Source: Ruminococcaceae bacterium UBA1734 (lineage in GTDB: Bacteria > Bacillota > Clostridia > Oscillospirales > Acutalibacteraceae). Taken from it: a stretch of 64,000 nt of DNA. The position numbers were made by a program, and so were the translations under genes. The notes beneath the pieces were generated by a model. It was not told where the DNA came from. It searched no databases and saw nothing but the letters and a program-made list of their open reading frames with translations. Positions 57,133-64,000 of this stretch are shown piece after piece. Within the stretch, counting starts at the first letter, position 1. Each line of letters opens with the position of its first letter. Where the stretch lies: NCBI GenBank assembly GCA_002315765.1, contig DCIE01000019.1, positions 49,346-113,345 of the forward strand, in the 5' to 3' direction.

Positions 57133-58520
57133 GCGAAGCTTCAAAACAGTTAAAAGAAAAATTGTTTCTAAACAAGAAAAACGGTAATTTTCGTGTTGAC
57201 GAAAAGGTAATCGACAAGTGCGAAAAATATTGTGCCGGTTATAAGGCGTTTCTTAACAACGCAAAAACCGAAAGAGAGGCAGTAAAAAGTGCTGTTATGT
57301 TAGCCGAAAAGAAAGGCTTTGTGCCGTTTGACCGAGCTAAAAAGTACAGTGCGGGTGATAAGGTTTACTTTAACAATCGGGGAAAAACCGTAGCTTTTGC
57401 GGTTATCGGCAGTGAAAACGTCGAAAACGGCTTTAATATTACCGCCGCTCATATCGACTCTCCCCGTTTAGACTTAAAACCAAATCCGCTTTACGAGGAC
57501 TTAGAGCTTGGTTTGTTCAAAACTCACTATTACGGCGGAATAAAGAAGTATCAGTGGACTGCTATTCCGCTCTCTTTACACGGAGTTTTCGCTAAAAAAG
57601 ACGGAACGGTAATTGATGTTTCGATAGGCGAGGACGAAAGCGACCCGAAATTTGTGATTAACGACCTTTTACCACACCTTGCAAGCGAGCAGGTAAAGCG
57701 TACTTTAAGCGACGGAATTAAGGGCGAAGAATTAAATGTACTAATCGGAAGCCGTCCTTTTAAGGATGACGAGGGCAGTGAGCTTGTAAAGCTTAATATT
57801 TTAAGTATTTTGAACGAGAAATACGGCGTTACCGAGGAGGACTTTTTATCGGCAGAGCTTGAAATGGTACCTGCGTTTAAGTCCTGCGACATAGGTTTTG
57901 ACCGTTCACTTATAGGTAGCTACGGACAGGACGACCGTGTTTGCGCTTATCCCGCACTTACCGCCGTGCTTGATGTTAATATGCCGAAAAAAACCGCTGT
58001 TGCTATTCTTGCCGATAAGGAGGAAATCGGCTCCTGCGGTAATACGGGACTTGAATCCGACTTTCTTTTGCACATTTTAGGGGACATTACCAAAAACATA
58101 GGCGGAGATTTATCGGTTGCAATAAGAAATTCCCGTTGTCTTTCGGCTGATGTTAATGCGGGTATGGACCCTACTTTCCAAGATGTTCACGAAAGAAGAA
58201 ACGCAAGCTTGCTTAACTACGGCGTTGTAATCACGAAGTACACGGGCGCTCGGGGAAAATCGGGCACCTCGGATGCTTCGGCTGAATATGTTGCCGAAAT
58301 CCGTGAATTGCTTGACAAAAACGGTATTATTTGGCAAACGGGTGAGCTTGGCAAGGTTGACATAGGTGGCGGCGGTACTGTTGCCGTTTATATCGCTAAT
58401 ATGGGTATTGATGTTATTGATGTCGGCGTTCCCGTTTTATCAATGCACGCGCCGTTTGAAACTACCGCAAAGCTTGATGTATATATGTGCTACCGTGCTA
58501 TGTACGAATTTATGAAATAA
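57129..58520 (+). CDS. M18-family metallo-aminopeptidase
   Basis: The 463-residue protein has the M18 zinc ligands: His in ITAAHIDSPRLDLKPNPLYE, Asp in SYGQDDRVCAYPAL, the Glu-Glu pair in LADKEEIGSCGNTG, Asp in LSADVNAGMDPTF, and His in VLSMHAPFETTAKLDV. It forms large oligomers and removes acidic or neutral N-terminal residues. It overlaps coaE and is the last gene of the run. Confidence 0.95.
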   Translation: MSEASKQLKEKLFLNKKNGNFRVDEKVIDKCEKYCAGYKAFLNNAKTEREAVKSAVMLAEKKGFVPFDRAKKYSAGDKVYFNNRGKTVAFAVIGSENVENGFNITAAHIDSPRLDLKPNPLYEDLELGLFKTHYYGGIKKYQWTAIPLSLHGVFAKKDGTVIDVSIGEDESDPKFVINDLLPHLASEQVKRTLSDGIKGEELNVLIGSRPFKDDEGSELVKLNILSILNEKYGVTEEDFLSAELEMVPAFKSCDIGFDRSLIGSYGQDDRVCAYPALTAVLDVNMPKKTAVAILADKEEIGSCGNTGLESDFLLHILGDITKNIGGDLSVAIRNSRCLSADVNAGMDPTFQDVHERRNASLLNYGVVITKYTGARGKSGTSDASAEYVAEIRELLDKNGIIWQTGELGKVDIGGGGTVAVYIANMGIDVIDVGVPVLSMHAPFETTAKLDVYMCYRAMYEFMK

Positions 58521-58549
58521 TTTTACTGCTAAAAAAAGGGGGAAAGGAT

Positions 58550-60037
58550 ATGAACATAAAAAGGTTTTTGTCGGTTTTTGTCGCAATTACCCTCTTTGTC
58601 ATTACCTTTTCCTCCTGTGGCAGTGAGGGAAATGACGAAATAATCTATCTCAACATTAAAAATACTCCTACCTCTCTTGATGCGCAAACCGCCGAAACCG
58701 ACGAGGAGCTTTTGATAGTTAGGAATATTTATGAGGGACTTTTCAGAAAAGACGAAAACGGCGATGTGGTTTTGGGTGCTTGTGATACCTACCGAAAGGA
58801 CGGCAACACCTACACCTTTAATATAAGAAATGATGCCGTTTGGTCGGACAATACTCCTCTTACCGCCTACGATTTCGTGTTCGGTTTCAGAAGAGCCGTA
58901 AACAAAACGGTTGATTCTCCCTTTGCAAAGCGGCTTTTCGCCATAAAAAATGCAAAGGAAATTTACGAAAACGGCGCTGATGTATCAACTCTCGGTGTTA
59001 CCGCTACCAACGATAAGACGCTTGTAATCACCTTAACAAGCGAGGATGCCGATTTTGAAGAAACCCTTACCACCTCCGTTTGTATGCCCTGCAACGAGGC
59101 ATTTTTCGAGAAAAGCGAGGGAAAATACGGGCTTGAAGCCGACTGCGTTTTGTCGAACGGCTCATATATGCTTTCAAAATGGAATCAAGGTGATTTCGGC
59201 ATACGGCTTCGCAAAAATGAGAAATACTCGGGCAATTTTACGGCTAAAAACGGCGCGGTTTTTATATCCTCGGTTGATGACGAGGAGTCCACGGCAACCC
59301 GCTTTGAGAAAAATTCGTTTGATATTGCTTTTGTGGGAAACGATGAGCTTGGCGAGGTTTTGGAAACGGGCGTAAGCCTTAAATCCGTTCAAAATATTTG
59401 TTGGGTTATGACAATAGGCAACGAATTTGCCCCTAATGTAAGACAGGCGCTTTTGTCCGCCTTTTCCGCCGATATTTATAAGGATAAATTAGGCGAGGGC
59501 TTTACTGTTGCGCACTCACTTTATCCCGATATACTTAATGCGCAAAGCGATGTAATCGGCAAAGGTATCAGAGCTTACGATATTGAGTGGGCAAAATCCG
59601 TCTTCTCGAACGCCGTGTCGAAAATGACCGATAAGCAGTTTCCGAATGCTACCCTTTATTACGGCGGAAATCAAACCGTTTTACCCGCTATCCGTGCGAT
59701 TTTAGGGCATTGGCAAAAAAACCTATGCGCTTTTGTGAACGTTACCGAAGCAAAGCACCCCGACGAGCTTGTAAACGAGCTTTCTTCTCATTCTTTGCAG
59801 TTCGCCGTTTTCCCCGTTAGTGCAAGGTCGGGCGATACGGCGGAATATCTTGAACAGTACGGAATTTCCGCTTATTCAAATGAGGCGGTTATTCAAGAGC
59901 AGTTGCTTAACGGCTCAAATCTTGTGCCGATAGCCTTTGAAAATACGAATATTTGTTATACCGATAAGATAAAAAGCTTTTATCTCGAATCCTATAACGG
60001 ATATATTGATTTTTCGTTTGCAATAAAAGAAAAATAA
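58550..60037 (+). CDS. Oligopeptide ABC transporter substrate-binding lipoprotein (OppA-like)
   Basis: The 495-residue protein has a lipoprotein signal (MNIKRFLSVF... lipobox FSSC, Cys22) and the SBP_bac_5 fold, with SLDAQTAETDEELLIVRNIY, YTFNIRNDAVWSDNTPLTAY, DFVFGFRRAVNKT and a C-terminal SARSGDTAEYLEQYGISA. It binds peptides outside the membrane. No permease or ATPase genes are adjacent, so it is an orphan component. I start at ATG 58550, with GGGGGAAAGG before it, rather than the frame opening at 58487 inside the aminopeptidase gene. Confidence 0.92.
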   Translation: MNIKRFLSVFVAITLFVITFSSCGSEGNDEIIYLNIKNTPTSLDAQTAETDEELLIVRNIYEGLFRKDENGDVVLGACDTYRKDGNTYTFNIRNDAVWSDNTPLTAYDFVFGFRRAVNKTVDSPFAKRLFAIKNAKEIYENGADVSTLGVTATNDKTLVITLTSEDADFEETLTTSVCMPCNEAFFEKSEGKYGLEADCVLSNGSYMLSKWNQGDFGIRLRKNEKYSGNFTAKNGAVFISSVDDEESTATRFEKNSFDIAFVGNDELGEVLETGVSLKSVQNICWVMTIGNEFAPNVRQALLSAFSADIYKDKLGEGFTVAHSLYPDILNAQSDVIGKGIRAYDIEWAKSVFSNAVSKMTDKQFPNATLYYGGNQTVLPAIRAILGHWQKNLCAFVNVTEAKHPDELVNELSSHSLQFAVFPVSARSGDTAEYLEQYGISAYSNEAVIQEQLLNGSNLVPIAFENTNICYTDKIKSFYLESYNGYIDFSFAIKEK

Positions 60038-60082
60038 AAATCGGAAAATCAACCTGTTAAAGCACGGTAAATTCCGCCTTGT

Positions 60083-60158
60083 GTTTTGATTTTTTTAGGC
60101 GAGAAAAGGCGTTGCGGAAATTCAGAATTTAGAATTAAGAATGCAGAATTCGACAAAA
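60083..60158 (+). repeat. Direct repeat, copy 1, before the symporter gene
   Basis: This 76-base sequence recurs at 61817-61899 with near identity, apart from a 7-base insertion and a few substitutions. It contains GGCGAGAAAAGGCGTTGCGG and two AGAATT-AAGAAT-type short repeats. It lies in the 163-base gap before the symporter gene, which has no gene of its own. Confidence 0.85.
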
Positions 60159-60200
60159 CGCAACAACATAGAATAAGATAATTTGTTAAGGAGGATAAGA

Positions 60201-61823
60201 ATGGGACTTAAAACAAAGACGGCTGTTGAAAAATATAAATTGTCCCCCGAAAGCATAGATAAAATTTCAACCTCGATTAAAGCTTTTTGCGATAACGAAA
60301 AAATAGAAAGCCGTGTCGCCCTGCGCCATAGACTTTCCGCAGAGGAAAGCTTGGAAACATGGATGAATCAATGCGGTGATAATCAAGAGGTTGCATTAGA
60401 AACGGGAACAAAGCTACATAAACCCTTTTTTAAGCTGACCGTCGGCGGAAAGCAGGTAAACCCTTATGAGGTTTCCGATTCAAGCGAGGGCTACGAGCAC
60501 GAAAAAAACGGTTTTTTACTTAGAATAGGCTTGATTCCCGAGTATTCTTATGCCAACGGAAAAAACATCTTGACTTTCAGACCGAAAAGGAAACAGGCAA
60601 GTCAAATTGTAATTTTGCTTTCGGTAATACTCTTGGCGTGTTTTGCAGGCGTTCTCGGAAAGCTATGTATCCCTCAATCCTTGCTTTCGACAATCTCTAC
60701 CGGTTTTGTTTCTCCTATCGAAAGTGCGTTTTTCAGAGTCCTTTCCTCTATTGCCGGACCTATGATTTTTTTGTCGGTTGCTTGGGGCGTTTACGGTATC
60801 GGAGATGTATATACCTTAGGAAGAATCGGCAAAAAGATGATGCTTGCGTTTTTCAAGGTGGTATTTTTATTCTCGCTTTTCGGACTTGTCTTTTACCCGC
60901 TTTTAGGCCCTGCTCTGTCTGATGCCGTTCAAAGCGAAAATCAGTTTTCAAAAATATTTGAAATGCTTTTGTCTATTATTCCGGCGAACATTTTCTCGCC
61001 CTTTGAGGATGGCAACACCCTGCAAATAATATTTTTAGCCTTGATAATCGGCACATCAATGATATTTTTAGGGCAAAGAACCTCATCGGTAGCAAGGGCG
61101 GTCGAGCAGATAAACTACATAATTTCATTCCTTATGGAGTTTATTTCCAAAATGGTGCCGTTCTTCATTTTTATCGTGCTTGTGAATTTGATTTGGTCGG
61201 ATTCGCTCCCCGCCTTTTCAAAGGTTTGGAAATTGGCGTTGGTTTTTCTTTTGTCGGCAATAACGGGACAAATACTCTTTTTGCTTTACATTTGCATAAA
61301 GCACAAGCAAAAACCCATAAAAATGATAGGCTGTATTTTGCCGAGCTATTTGATAGCATTGACAACCGCATCCTCGTCGGCTTCGTTTGAGTCGAATATA
61401 AATATTTGTGATACAAAATTAGGAATTAAAAAAGCCTTGTCGTCCTTCGGCGTACCATTCGGAATGGTGGTTTTTAAGCCGATTTCGGCAATTTACTATC
61501 TCTTGATATGCTTTTATTTTGCATCGGCAAATAATATTACCGCCTCATTGGGCTGGATAGCCACCGCAGTTATAATTACCGCCGTAACCTCCGTTGCCGT
61601 ACCTCCCATTCCCGGTGGTGCAACGGCAGTTTATTCGATTTTGTTTTTACAGCTCGGCATCCCCTCTACATCACTGGCATTGGTACTTGCGGTGGATATG
61701 CTGTTTGACTTTATAATAACCCCGGGTAATATCTTTATGCTTCTCTTGGAAATGTTCAACCTTTCAAAGAAGCTTGGTATGAATAACGGTAAATTAAAAA
61801 ATATTGACCGCACGGAGTTTTGA
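60201..61823 (+). CDS. Dicarboxylate/amino acid:cation symporter (DAACS) with cytoplasmic N-terminal extension
   Basis: The protein has 540 residues. The C-terminal part (about 133-520) is a GltP-type transporter: a membrane helix (QIVILLSVILLACFAGVLGK), a re-entrant serine-rich loop IALTTASSSASFESN, MVVFKPISA and VAVPPIPGGATAVYS. The first 130 residues are soluble, with ALRHRLSAEESLETW and LHKPFFKLTVGGKQVNPYEV, an unusual extension that resembles a degenerate GHKL/anti-sigma-like domain. I start at ATG 60201 (GGAGGATAAGA before it). The extension may sense a ligand or gate transport (inference). The gene is flanked by direct repeats. Confidence 0.88.
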   Translation: MGLKTKTAVEKYKLSPESIDKISTSIKAFCDNEKIESRVALRHRLSAEESLETWMNQCGDNQEVALETGTKLHKPFFKLTVGGKQVNPYEVSDSSEGYEHEKNGFLLRIGLIPEYSYANGKNILTFRPKRKQASQIVILLSVILLACFAGVLGKLCIPQSLLSTISTGFVSPIESAFFRVLSSIAGPMIFLSVAWGVYGIGDVYTLGRIGKKMMLAFFKVVFLFSLFGLVFYPLLGPALSDAVQSENQFSKIFEMLLSIIPANIFSPFEDGNTLQIIFLALIIGTSMIFLGQRTSSVARAVEQINYIISFLMEFISKMVPFFIFIVLVNLIWSDSLPAFSKVWKLALVFLLSAITGQILFLLYICIKHKQKPIKMIGCILPSYLIALTTASSSASFESNINICDTKLGIKKALSSFGVPFGMVVFKPISAIYYLLICFYFASANNITASLGWIATAVIITAVTSVAVPPIPGGATAVYSILFLQLGIPSTSLALVLAVDMLFDFIITPGNIFMLLLEMFNLSKKLGMNNGKLKNIDRTEF

Positions 61824-61899
61824 TTTTTGTAGGCGAGAAAAGGCGTTGCGGAAATTAAGAATTTAGAATTAAGAATGCAGAATTAAGAATTCGGCAAAA
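61817..61899 (+). repeat. Direct repeat, copy 2, after the symporter gene
   Basis: This second copy starts within the last codons of the symporter gene (GTTTTGA contains its stop) and runs through the AGAATT/AAGAAT repeats. With copy 1 it brackets the gene exactly. Such paired short repeats are what is left by duplication of a spreading AT-rich element or by cassette insertion. Confidence 0.85.
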
Positions 61900-61965
61900 A
61901 CGAATAATAAAAATTCTCCTAAATGTACGGTGTTCTGAAAACATTCTTATATTTACAATAAAAAT

Positions 61966-62003
61966 ACCGGCTGAAAGCAGGAAAAATTTCCTTTTCAGTC
62001 GGT
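61966..62003. terminator. Bidirectional intrinsic terminator between symporter and rex
   Basis: ACCGGCTGAA (61966-61975) pairs with TTCAGTCGGT (61994-62003) with one G-U pair, and GGAAA/TTTCC extends the hairpin inside. The plus strand continues GTTTTATTTG and the minus strand ATTTTTATTG. It separates two converging genes. Confidence 0.8.
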
Positions 62004-62053
62004 GTTTTATTTGTGTTTGCAATACAGTCCTTTTTATCAAATGAGTTAAAAAA

Positions 62054-62683
62054 TTATTTGTTGCTTAATTTGTAGGATAATGTCATTAAGCTGTCGCTGA
62101 AATGAACATTCTCAACCAAAACATTAGGATAATCAAGCGCTATGTCATAGTGGCTGAAATTAAGAAATCCCGTAACGCCGAGCTTTATAAGTTGCTTTGT
62201 AACAAGCTCTGCCGACTCCTTCGGAATACAAAGAATAGCCACCTGCGGATGATTTTCACGGCAAAACTCATCAAGGGTTGCCGTGCTTCTTATCGGCATA
62301 TTCTTAACCATTTGACCGACAAGCGATTCCTTTTGGTCAAAAATTCCCGTAAGCTGAAAGCCGAAGTTGTTAAAGTTAATGTGCTGAGCTACCGCACGGC
62401 CTAAATTTCCGACACCTATCATAACGGCGGTGTGAGGGGTATAAAGCCCTAAAATTCCGCCGATTTCATTTTTGAGCAATTCAACATTATATCCGTAGCC
62501 CTGCTGACCGAATTCGCCGAAGCAGTTAAAATCCTGCCTTACCTGACTTGCGGTAAAGCCCATTCGGGCACTCAATTCGCCCGAGGAAATCCTCGCAACC
62601 CCTTTTGAACTTAACTCGCCTAAAAAGCGGTAGTATCTCGGCAGTCTTCTTATAACCGAGTTTGAAATTTTTCCTCTTATCAC
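62054..62683 (-). CDS. rex: Redox-sensing transcriptional repressor Rex
   Basis: The 209-residue protein has a winged-helix N-terminus (GKISNSVIRRLPRYYRFLGE, SSGELSARMGFTASQVRQDF), FGEFGQQGYGYNV, and the NAD(H)-binding MIGVGNLGRAVAQH with VAILCIPKESAE and FLNFSHYDI. It senses the NADH/NAD ratio and controls fermentation genes. I start at the GTG at 62683, since AAGGTG is six bases upstream; a GTG at 62692 overlaps the ribosome-binding site. Confidence 0.95.
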   Translation of the reverse strand: MIRGKISNSVIRRLPRYYRFLGELSSKGVARISSGELSARMGFTASQVRQDFNCFGEFGQQGYGYNVELLKNEIGGILGLYTPHTAVMIGVGNLGRAVAQHINFNNFGFQLTGIFDQKESLVGQMVKNMPIRSTATLDEFCRENHPQVAILCIPKESAELVTKQLIKLGVTGFLNFSHYDIALDYPNVLVENVHFSDSLMTLSYKLSNK

Positions 62684-62692
62684 CAAAATCAC

Positions 62693-62708
62693 CTTAAACT
62701 TGTTTAAG
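62693..62708. promoter_or_regulatory. Inverted repeat near the rex start
   Basis: CTTAAAC (62693-62699) and GTTTAAG (62702-62708) form a perfect 7-bp inverted repeat with a two-base centre, directly at the rex ribosome-binding site. It does not match the usual Rex operator (TTGTGAA-N4-TTCACAA), so it may be a repressor site of another kind or an RNA hairpin. Confidence 0.4.
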
Positions 62709-62722
62709 TTTTTAACAATCTT

Positions 62723-62750
62723 ATTATAATATATTTTTCCCGAAAATCAA
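62723..62750 (-). promoter_or_regulatory. Sigma-A promoter of rex
   Basis: TTGATT (62745-62750) and TATAAT (62723-62728) on the minus strand with 16 bases between them. It is divergent from the Fur-family gene promoter and lies 12 bases from its -35. Confidence 0.65.
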
Positions 62751-62761
62751 GTAAAATTTAC

Positions 62762-62808
62762 TTGACAAAAATGCCGATTTATGTATAATAAAATAGTAAT
62801 CATTATCA
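62762..62808 (+). promoter_or_regulatory. Promoter and Fur-type operator of the Fur-family gene
   Basis: TTGACA (62762-62767) and TATAAT (62784-62789) have a 16-base spacer. Just downstream TAGTAAT-C-ATTATCA (62794-62808) matches the Fur 7-1-7 consensus TGATAAT-N-ATTATCA at 12 of 14 positions. An operator over the start point would let the regulator repress its own gene and the rubrerythrin gene after it. Confidence 0.75.
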
Positions 62809-62822
62809 TTTTTGGTGAAATT

Positions 62823-63197
62823 ATGAGGAACTATTCTAAACAACGCGAGGCCATTGAGCTGGTGCTTAAAGCCACTAAGTCGCACCCCGGCGCTGTTGCC
62901 GTTTATAATGAGGTTAAAAAGATAATACCGAATATAAGCCTCGGTACTGTTTATAGAAATTTAGCCGAAATGCAAAATGACGGTACTATACGGAATATTT
63001 CCGTTTGCGATGGTACCGACCGCTTTGACGCGGATATTACTCCGCATATTCACTTGCATTGTCGGGTTTGCGGCAGTATCACCGACCTTCATCTTAAAAA
63101 GGATTACGGTCAAGAGTTTGCAACCGAAAAAGGTTTTTCGCCCGAAAGCTCCGTTTATGTTATCCACGGGGTTTGCGAAAAATGTTCTCGGAAGTAA
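62823..63197 (+). CDS. Fur-family (PerR/Fur-like) metal-dependent repressor
   Basis: The 124-residue protein has a winged-helix DNA-binding half (NYSKQREAIELVLKATKSHP, ISLGTVYRNLAEM) and a metal-binding half with PHIHLHCRVCGSITDLHL and CEKCSRK, giving the His-rich site and the structural CxxC-CxxC zinc site. A rubrerythrin gene follows, so PerR-like peroxide sensing is likely, although the operator resembles a Fur box. I start at ATG 62823, with GGTGA upstream; the frame opens 14 codons earlier, inside the promoter. Confidence 0.92.
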   Translation: MRNYSKQREAIELVLKATKSHPGAVAVYNEVKKIIPNISLGTVYRNLAEMQNDGTIRNISVCDGTDRFDADITPHIHLHCRVCGSITDLHLKKDYGQEFATEKGFSPESSVYVIHGVCEKCSRK

Positions 63198-63231
63198 TAT
63201 AATTTAATTTTTTTAATCGGAGGAAAATAAA

Positions 63232-63774
63232 ATGAAAAAGTATGTATGTTTAGTATGCGGTTATGTTTACGAGGGCGATGAGGCTCCCGCTGAATGCCCG
63301 ATTTGCCACGCTCCTGCTTCTAAATTCCAAGAGCAAGCAGGCGAAATGAACTGGGCTACCGAGCATGTTGTAGGTATCGCAAAGGGCGTTGACCAAAGAA
63401 TTATTGACGGTCTTCGTGAGAACTTTAACGGCGAATGCTGTGAGGTTGGTATGTACCTCGCTATGTCAAGAGTAGCACATAGAGAGGGCTATCCCGAAAT
63501 CGGTCTTTACTGGGAAAAGGCCGCTTTGGAAGAGGCTGAACACGCTGCAAAGTTTGCCGAAATGTTAGGCGAAGTAGTATCAGACAGCACAAAGCAAAAC
63601 TTAAAGGTTCGTGTTGAGGCTGAAAACGGCGCAACTTACGGCAAGAACGAACTTGCAAAGCTCGCTAAGGAATTAGGTCTTGACGCTATCCACGACACCG
63701 TTCACGAAATGGCAAAGGACGAAGCAAGACACGGAAAGGCATTCGAAGGATTGCTTAATCGTTATTTCGGTTAA
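63232..63774 (+). CDS. Reverse rubrerythrin
   Basis: The 180-residue protein has the rubredoxin domain first (MKKYVCLVCGYVYEGDEAPA, CPICHAPASKF, Cys4 iron site) and the ferritin-like diiron domain after it (GECCEVGMYLAMSRVAHREG, EEAEHAAKFAEML, HDTVHEMAKDEARHGKAF). The order is reversed relative to classical rubrerythrin. It reduces peroxide and oxygen in anaerobes. It follows the Fur-family gene by 34 bases with GGAGG upstream, and a terminator comes after. Confidence 0.96.
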   Translation: MKKYVCLVCGYVYEGDEAPAECPICHAPASKFQEQAGEMNWATEHVVGIAKGVDQRIIDGLRENFNGECCEVGMYLAMSRVAHREGYPEIGLYWEKAALEEAEHAAKFAEMLGEVVSDSTKQNLKVRVEAENGATYGKNELAKLAKELGLDAIHDTVHEMAKDEARHGKAFEGLLNRYFG

Positions 63775-63799
63775 TCTTCGCTTAAAACTGAATATAATT

Positions 63800-63832
63800 A
63801 AAAAATCTCTCAATTTTTTTGGGAGATTTTTT
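63800..63832 (+). terminator. Intrinsic terminator of the reverse rubrerythrin operon
   Basis: AAAAAATCTCTC and GGGAGATTTTTT (within 63800-63832) form a stem of about 12-14 bp with one G-U pair, ending in a T-run on the plus strand. It closes the Fur-rubrerythrin transcript. Confidence 0.85.
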
Positions 63833-63907
63833 AGTATATAGTTTTGAGTTTTGATAGCATTTCCTACTATCTGCTAAAAAAATAGTGTAAAAATAATGAA
63901 AAAATAG

Positions 63908-64000
63908 TGGAAATATTTTTGTATTTGTGGTATAATAACCTCAAACAGGCGACGGTGGAACGCCGCCGAAATGCCACGGGCATTTGAAAACTTTCGTTTT
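63908..64000 (+). promoter_or_regulatory. Promoter and start of a structured leader RNA (cut by window edge)
   Basis: An extended -10 (TGGTATAAT, ending 63936) has a weak -35 TGGAAA (63908-63913), 17 bases away. The predicted transcript begins near 63943 and folds at once: GGCG (63948-63951) with CGCC (63961-63964), then AATGCC/GGCATT (63970-63984) around ACG. Two compact stems at the very 5' end suggest a riboswitch or similar leader of a gene beyond the window. The fold is somewhat like a fluoride riboswitch, but key conserved bases do not match. Confidence 0.45.

Noticed and set aside
62693..62708. Rex operator at its own gene
   Set aside because: The palindrome does not fit the TTGTGAA-N4-TTCACAA consensus, so autoregulation by Rex through it is not supported.
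63943..63990. Fluoride (crcB) riboswitch
   Set aside because: The first stem and loop resemble it, but the loop sequence and the conserved UGAUG after the second stem are missing, so I leave the RNA unassigned.

Overview
The window reads as a low-GC, Gram-positive, probably anaerobic and spore-forming Clostridia chromosome, most likely from the Oscillospirales/Ruminococcaceae side of the class. This is inferred from a Firmicutes-style ribosomal supercluster, a CwlD-type spore-cortex amidase, GlpP antitermination, RqcH, Rex, a reverse rubrerythrin, YhaM/YhaN/YhaO and a c-di-GMP-I riboswitch. No rRNA, tRNA or CRISPR array was found.

Layout. 1-7.8 kb: a carbohydrate locus. It holds a truncated GH36/raffinose-synthase-like gene, a divergent AraC regulator, and a five-gene minus-strand operon (GH36 alpha-galactosidase, PHP hydrolase, SGNH esterase, N-acetylhexosamine 1-kinase-like kinase, OB-fold lipoprotein) behind a consensus promoter. 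7.9-23.5 kb: the S10-spc-alpha supercluster on the minus strand, from rpsJ to rplQ, with secY, adk, map and infA inside; its promoter, a 280-base leader and its terminator are visible. 23.55-26.45 kb: a mobile-element scar with a frameshifted phage MuF (head-morphogenesis) gene carrying a metallopeptidase toxin tip, followed by displaced toxin/immunity cassettes, a duplicated flank and an IS30 transposase fragment. 26.5-30.4 kb: GlpP, a very long GlpP-type terminator hairpin and a GlpA-like/FAD oxidoreductase/DUF1667 operon. 30.4-36.9 kb: typA, a DEDD exonuclease, a radical SAM protein and a GT2 glycosyltransferase in one operon, then radA. 36.9-40.4 kb: cwlD and a c-di-GMP module in which a GGDEF cyclase is followed by a c-di-GMP-I riboswitch and an EAL phosphodiesterase. 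40.4-43.7 kb: a CpsC/CpsD/CpsB tyrosine-kinase module plus pgeF. 43.7-49.5 kb: an RNA-quality-control and nucleotide operon (purA, yhaM, DUF1858, trmK, rqcH, sugar isomerase-like). 49.5-54.1 kb: YhaO/YhaN-type (SbcD/SbcC-like) proteins and a secreted SGNH protein. 54.2-61.8 kb, plus strand: DUF951, prfA, sua5, coaE, an M18 aminopeptidase, an OppA-like lipoprotein and a DAACS symporter lying between two direct repeats. 62-64 kb: rex, then a Fur-family regulator with a Fur-like box, reverse rubrerythrin, and the start of an unassigned structured leader.

The most unusual content is the MuF polymorphic-toxin cassette array between the ribosomal promoter and the glp operon. Two of the putative toxin/immunity pairs overlap by four bases, a third toxin survives only as a C-terminal stub, and the toxin-bearing units share upstream homology arms. 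This is the architecture of displaced 'orphan' toxin modules, here in a phage-capsid-protein setting. The c-di-GMP circuit is the second highlight: a cyclase gene, a sensor RNA and a phosphodiesterase are arranged in that order on one strand.
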